8,143 nt of DNA from Elusimicrobia bacterium RIFCSPLOWO2_01_FULL_54_10 (lineage in GTDB: Bacteria > Elusimicrobiota > Elusimicrobia > 2-02-FULL-39-32): contig MGUQ01000070.1 in the NCBI GenBank assembly GCA_001799975.1, forward strand, positions 9,441-17,583, in the 5' to 3' direction. Position numbers and translations under genes: made by a program. Below, in pieces: positions 6,297 through 8,143 of this stretch (position 1 is the stretch's first letter; every line of letters begins with the position of its first letter). The notes beneath the pieces were generated by a model. That model had not been told where the DNA came from. It worked only from the letters and a program-made list of their open reading frames with translations, and did not search any database.

Positions 6297-7724
6297 GTGG
6301 TACGCATCATCAAACTTGCCGGCCCTGTCCTATTCTTTGCCTTGCTTGCCGGGCTGTTTCTATCGCTGTTGCTTGAGGGCGGCGATCCCGATTATTATTG
6401 GCGCCTGAAGCATGGGGAAATGCTCGTCAAAGAGCATCTCTTCCCCATGAAAGAGACGTTTTCTTTCACCGCCAACGGGACCCGCATGCAGGTGAATGCC
6501 TGGCTGACTGAGATCCTGTTTTACTTGATTCACAGATCCTTCGGATATTTGGGGCAAGCCCTATTCCATTGCTTTCTCCTTACGGCCACGCACCTTTTGC
6601 TTTATTTGTTCTTGACCAGGCGCATCCTGCTGCCCACTTTCGGGAGCGCGGCATTGACGGGTTTATGCGCGTTGATTTTTTTCAACGTTGCCGCGCCCAG
6701 GGCGCAGAATATCAGCTTCCTGTTCTTTTTGCTGTCTCTTTTTGCCGTCGCGGAATGGGAAAAGGGCAATGAGAAGGCGCCTTATTGGATTGCCCTTGGA
6801 ATCTTTCCGTGGGTGAATTTTCACAGCGGTTTTATGATCGCTTTTGTCTTGCTGGCTTTGATTGGAGTCGGCAAAATCATTCATGACCGAAGGCTGAGCG
6901 TCAGCGCCTTTTGCCCCCTGCTGGCTGGAATATTATTTTCATTGATCAATCCCGAAGGCTATCAGGTTTATGCATTTCCTGCCATTTCCATGGTCAATCC
7001 CACGATTTTGAATCTGATCAATGAAATGAAGCCCCTGAATATCCTGGATCCCATGAGGTTTTATCCTTATCTTGCCATGCTTATTCTGATCATGCTTTAT
7101 GGAGTCAAAAGTTTTGCCTCCAGGCGTTTCCCGTGGGCGCTGCTGTGTTTTGCCTTAATTTATCAATCCATGACGGTCTTGAGGATGGCGCCCTTTTTTG
7201 CGATCGTAAGCGCAATTTGCATCGGGTTCTCTCTCAAATCTTCCGGAGATGACAAAAGTCTCAGGATCATATTCATCGTCCTGTCGTTATTTGTCGGCGG
7301 AATGGCGCTCAGGCACGTTCATCCGCGGATGCTGAACATCTATCCATGGAATGAAAAGAGCATTCACAGAAAGTATCCCGAAGAATCGGTGCGGCTGATC
7401 CGTGAAAAATATCCCGGCAAGAACATTTTCAATGATTTTGGCTGGGGCGGATATCTGATCTACCACTTGCCGGAAAACCGGATTGCAATCGATTCCCGGA
7501 CCCTGCCGTATCTGGAATTTATGGAGTACGGGTATAATTCTGTCATTTGGGCCACGCCGCGCGCCGCCTGGGTGTTGGACGAGATCAAAGCGGATTTGGT
7601 TTTATACCCCACCCCCAGCTTGCTGGTCAGATATTTGGACGGGCATAAGGATTGGGAACGAGTGCTGCAGACGCCCACGGAAAGTTTGTTCGTGAGAAAA
7701 AACATCAAAGCGCGTCACATTTGA
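6297..7724 (+). CDS. polytopic membrane protein, GT-C glycosyltransferase-like
   Basis: The 475-residue protein has about ten hydrophobic segments. Right after the first one comes GGDPDYYWRLKHGEMLV (28-44), then FPMKETFSFTANG (49-61) and NAWLTEILFYLI (67-78). This resembles the acidic first periplasmic loop (D-P-D-x-W-x-L-x-x-G) of large GT-C-like membrane proteins, which typically use polyprenyl-phosphate sugars. PWVNFHSGFM (171-180) and NPEGYQVYAFP (218-228) lie in the membrane part. The soluble C-terminal part has FNDFGWGGYLIYHLP (378-392) and AIDSRT (397-402), a pattern seen in uncharacterised bacterial membrane proteins (N-x-W-G-G-Y-L-I, then I-D-x-R). The enzyme activity is inferred, not shown. 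The start is GTG at 6297, since an in-frame TAG lies three codons upstream (6288); AGGA at 6289-6292 is a close, weak ribosome site. It is the first of two tandem paralogues. A non-enzymatic membrane role cannot be excluded. Confidence 0.8.
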   Translation: MVRIIKLAGPVLFFALLAGLFLSLLLEGGDPDYYWRLKHGEMLVKEHLFPMKETFSFTANGTRMQVNAWLTEILFYLIHRSFGYLGQALFHCFLLTATHLLLYLFLTRRILLPTFGSAALTGLCALIFFNVAAPRAQNISFLFFLLSLFAVAEWEKGNEKAPYWIALGIFPWVNFHSGFMIAFVLLALIGVGKIIHDRRLSVSAFCPLLAGILFSLINPEGYQVYAFPAISMVNPTILNLINEMKPLNILDPMRFYPYLAMLILIMLYGVKSFASRRFPWALLCFALIYQSMTVLRMAPFFAIVSAICIGFSLKSSGDDKSLRIIFIVLSLFVGGMALRHVHPRMLNIYPWNEKSIHRKYPEESVRLIREKYPGKNIFNDFGWGGYLIYHLPENRIAIDSRTLPYLEFMEYGYNSVIWATPRAAWVLDEIKADLVLYPTPSLLVRYLDGHKDWERVLQTPTESLFVRKNIKARHI

Positions 7725-8143
7725 AAAAGACGGTCAAAAGTTGTACTTTACCGCAAGTGGACATCCCCTCTCAGTCCGAAAAGAAATCATTTCCTGATTA
7801 TTGGATCACAACCGCTTTTTTTTCGCTCCTTGCGGGAATTTTATTTTTGATACTTCTCGAACGGGTCGATCCCGATTATTTCTGGCGGTTGAAACACGGG
7901 GAACTGATGGTACGGGAAGGCATTTTTCCCATGCGCGACATGTTTTCGTTTACGGTTGCCGGCGAGCGGACCATCGTCAACGCCTGGGTGGGCGAAATCC
8001 TGATCTACGCCGTTCACAACGGATTTGGGTATTTGGGGCAGGCCTTGTTCCACGCGATTCTTCTGACCACGGCGCATTTCATGCTTTATGTTTTTCTGAC
8101 CCGCAAGGTGACGCTCTCGCGGACGGGCAGCCTGGTCTTGACC
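7721..8143 (+). CDS. second GT-C-like membrane protein paralogue (3' end cut by window edge)
   Basis: An open frame of 141 codons runs to the window edge without a stop. After a polar N-terminus of about 27 residues and one membrane segment it has RVDPDYFWRLKHGELMV, FPMRDMFSFTVAGE, VNAWVGEILIYAVH and FGYLGQALFH, aligning without gaps to residues about 10-119 of the preceding gene. By eye, about 51 of 80 residues are identical from DPD onward, and DNA around the DPD motif is also similar, so this is a duplication. The proposed start is TTG at 7721, which overlaps the previous TGA in a TTGA arrangement suggesting coupled translation. GTG at 7757 is an alternative that gives a shorter N-terminus. 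Neither has a clear Shine-Dalgarno, so the start is uncertain; the frame is not. Confidence 0.85.
   Translation, partial: MKKTVKSCTLPQVDIPSQSEKKSFPDYWITTAFFSLLAGILFLILLERVDPDYFWRLKHGELMVREGIFPMRDMFSFTVAGERTIVNAWVGEILIYAVHNGFGYLGQALFHAILLTTAHFMLYVFLTRKVTLSRTGSLVLT

Noticed and set aside
6251..6299. A CACGG / CCGTG inverted pair flanking the divergent promoters.
   Set aside because: Only five bases per arm, 39 bases apart, with no extension; expected by chance.

Overview
The window looks like chromosomal DNA from a Gram-negative-type bacterium of moderate GC content. It is fully packed with genes and has no phage, insertion sequence, CRISPR, tRNA or rRNA. The pilin resembles the short PulG/GspG-like pilins I associate with Omnitrophota and Elusimicrobiota (invariant-looking core KSKEGATKG, one cysteine near the C-terminus, SW ending). 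This lineage guess rests on motif memory only and would need a database search.

Layout: positions 1-6235 are on the minus strand and 6297-8143 on the plus strand, diverging from a 61-base gap. Reading the minus strand from 6235 downward, the order is coaD (phosphopantetheine adenylyltransferase), pilC/gspF (pilus platform protein, 12 bases later), a 158-base gap with a strong sigma70-type promoter, a type IV prepilin gene, a rho-independent terminator, pilD/gspO (prepilin peptidase), then two consecutive Wzy_C-type (O-antigen ligase/polymerase or O-oligosaccharyltransferase superfamily) membrane proteins. The second of these runs off the left edge. The plus strand carries two tandem paralogous polytopic membrane proteins resembling GT-C glycosyltransferases; the second runs off the right edge.

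How the parts may work together: PilC, the prepilin and the prepilin peptidase are three core parts of a type IV pilus or type II secretion-like machine. The assembly ATPases and secretin are not in the window. The two Wzy_C proteins, one translationally overlapping the prepilin peptidase gene, and the two GT-C-like proteins suggest a surface glycan function linked to the pilus, possibly pilin glycosylation. That link is inference from gene order.

Regulatory points read from the sequence: the prepilin has its own promoter, a good ribosome binding site and a terminator, which should give it much more transcript than the peptidase gene behind it. The coaD promoter is placed so that transcription would begin exactly at its GTG start codon (a predicted leaderless mRNA). 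The divergent plus-strand gene also has at most a very short leader. GTG or TTG starts are used by four of the eight genes as called here.
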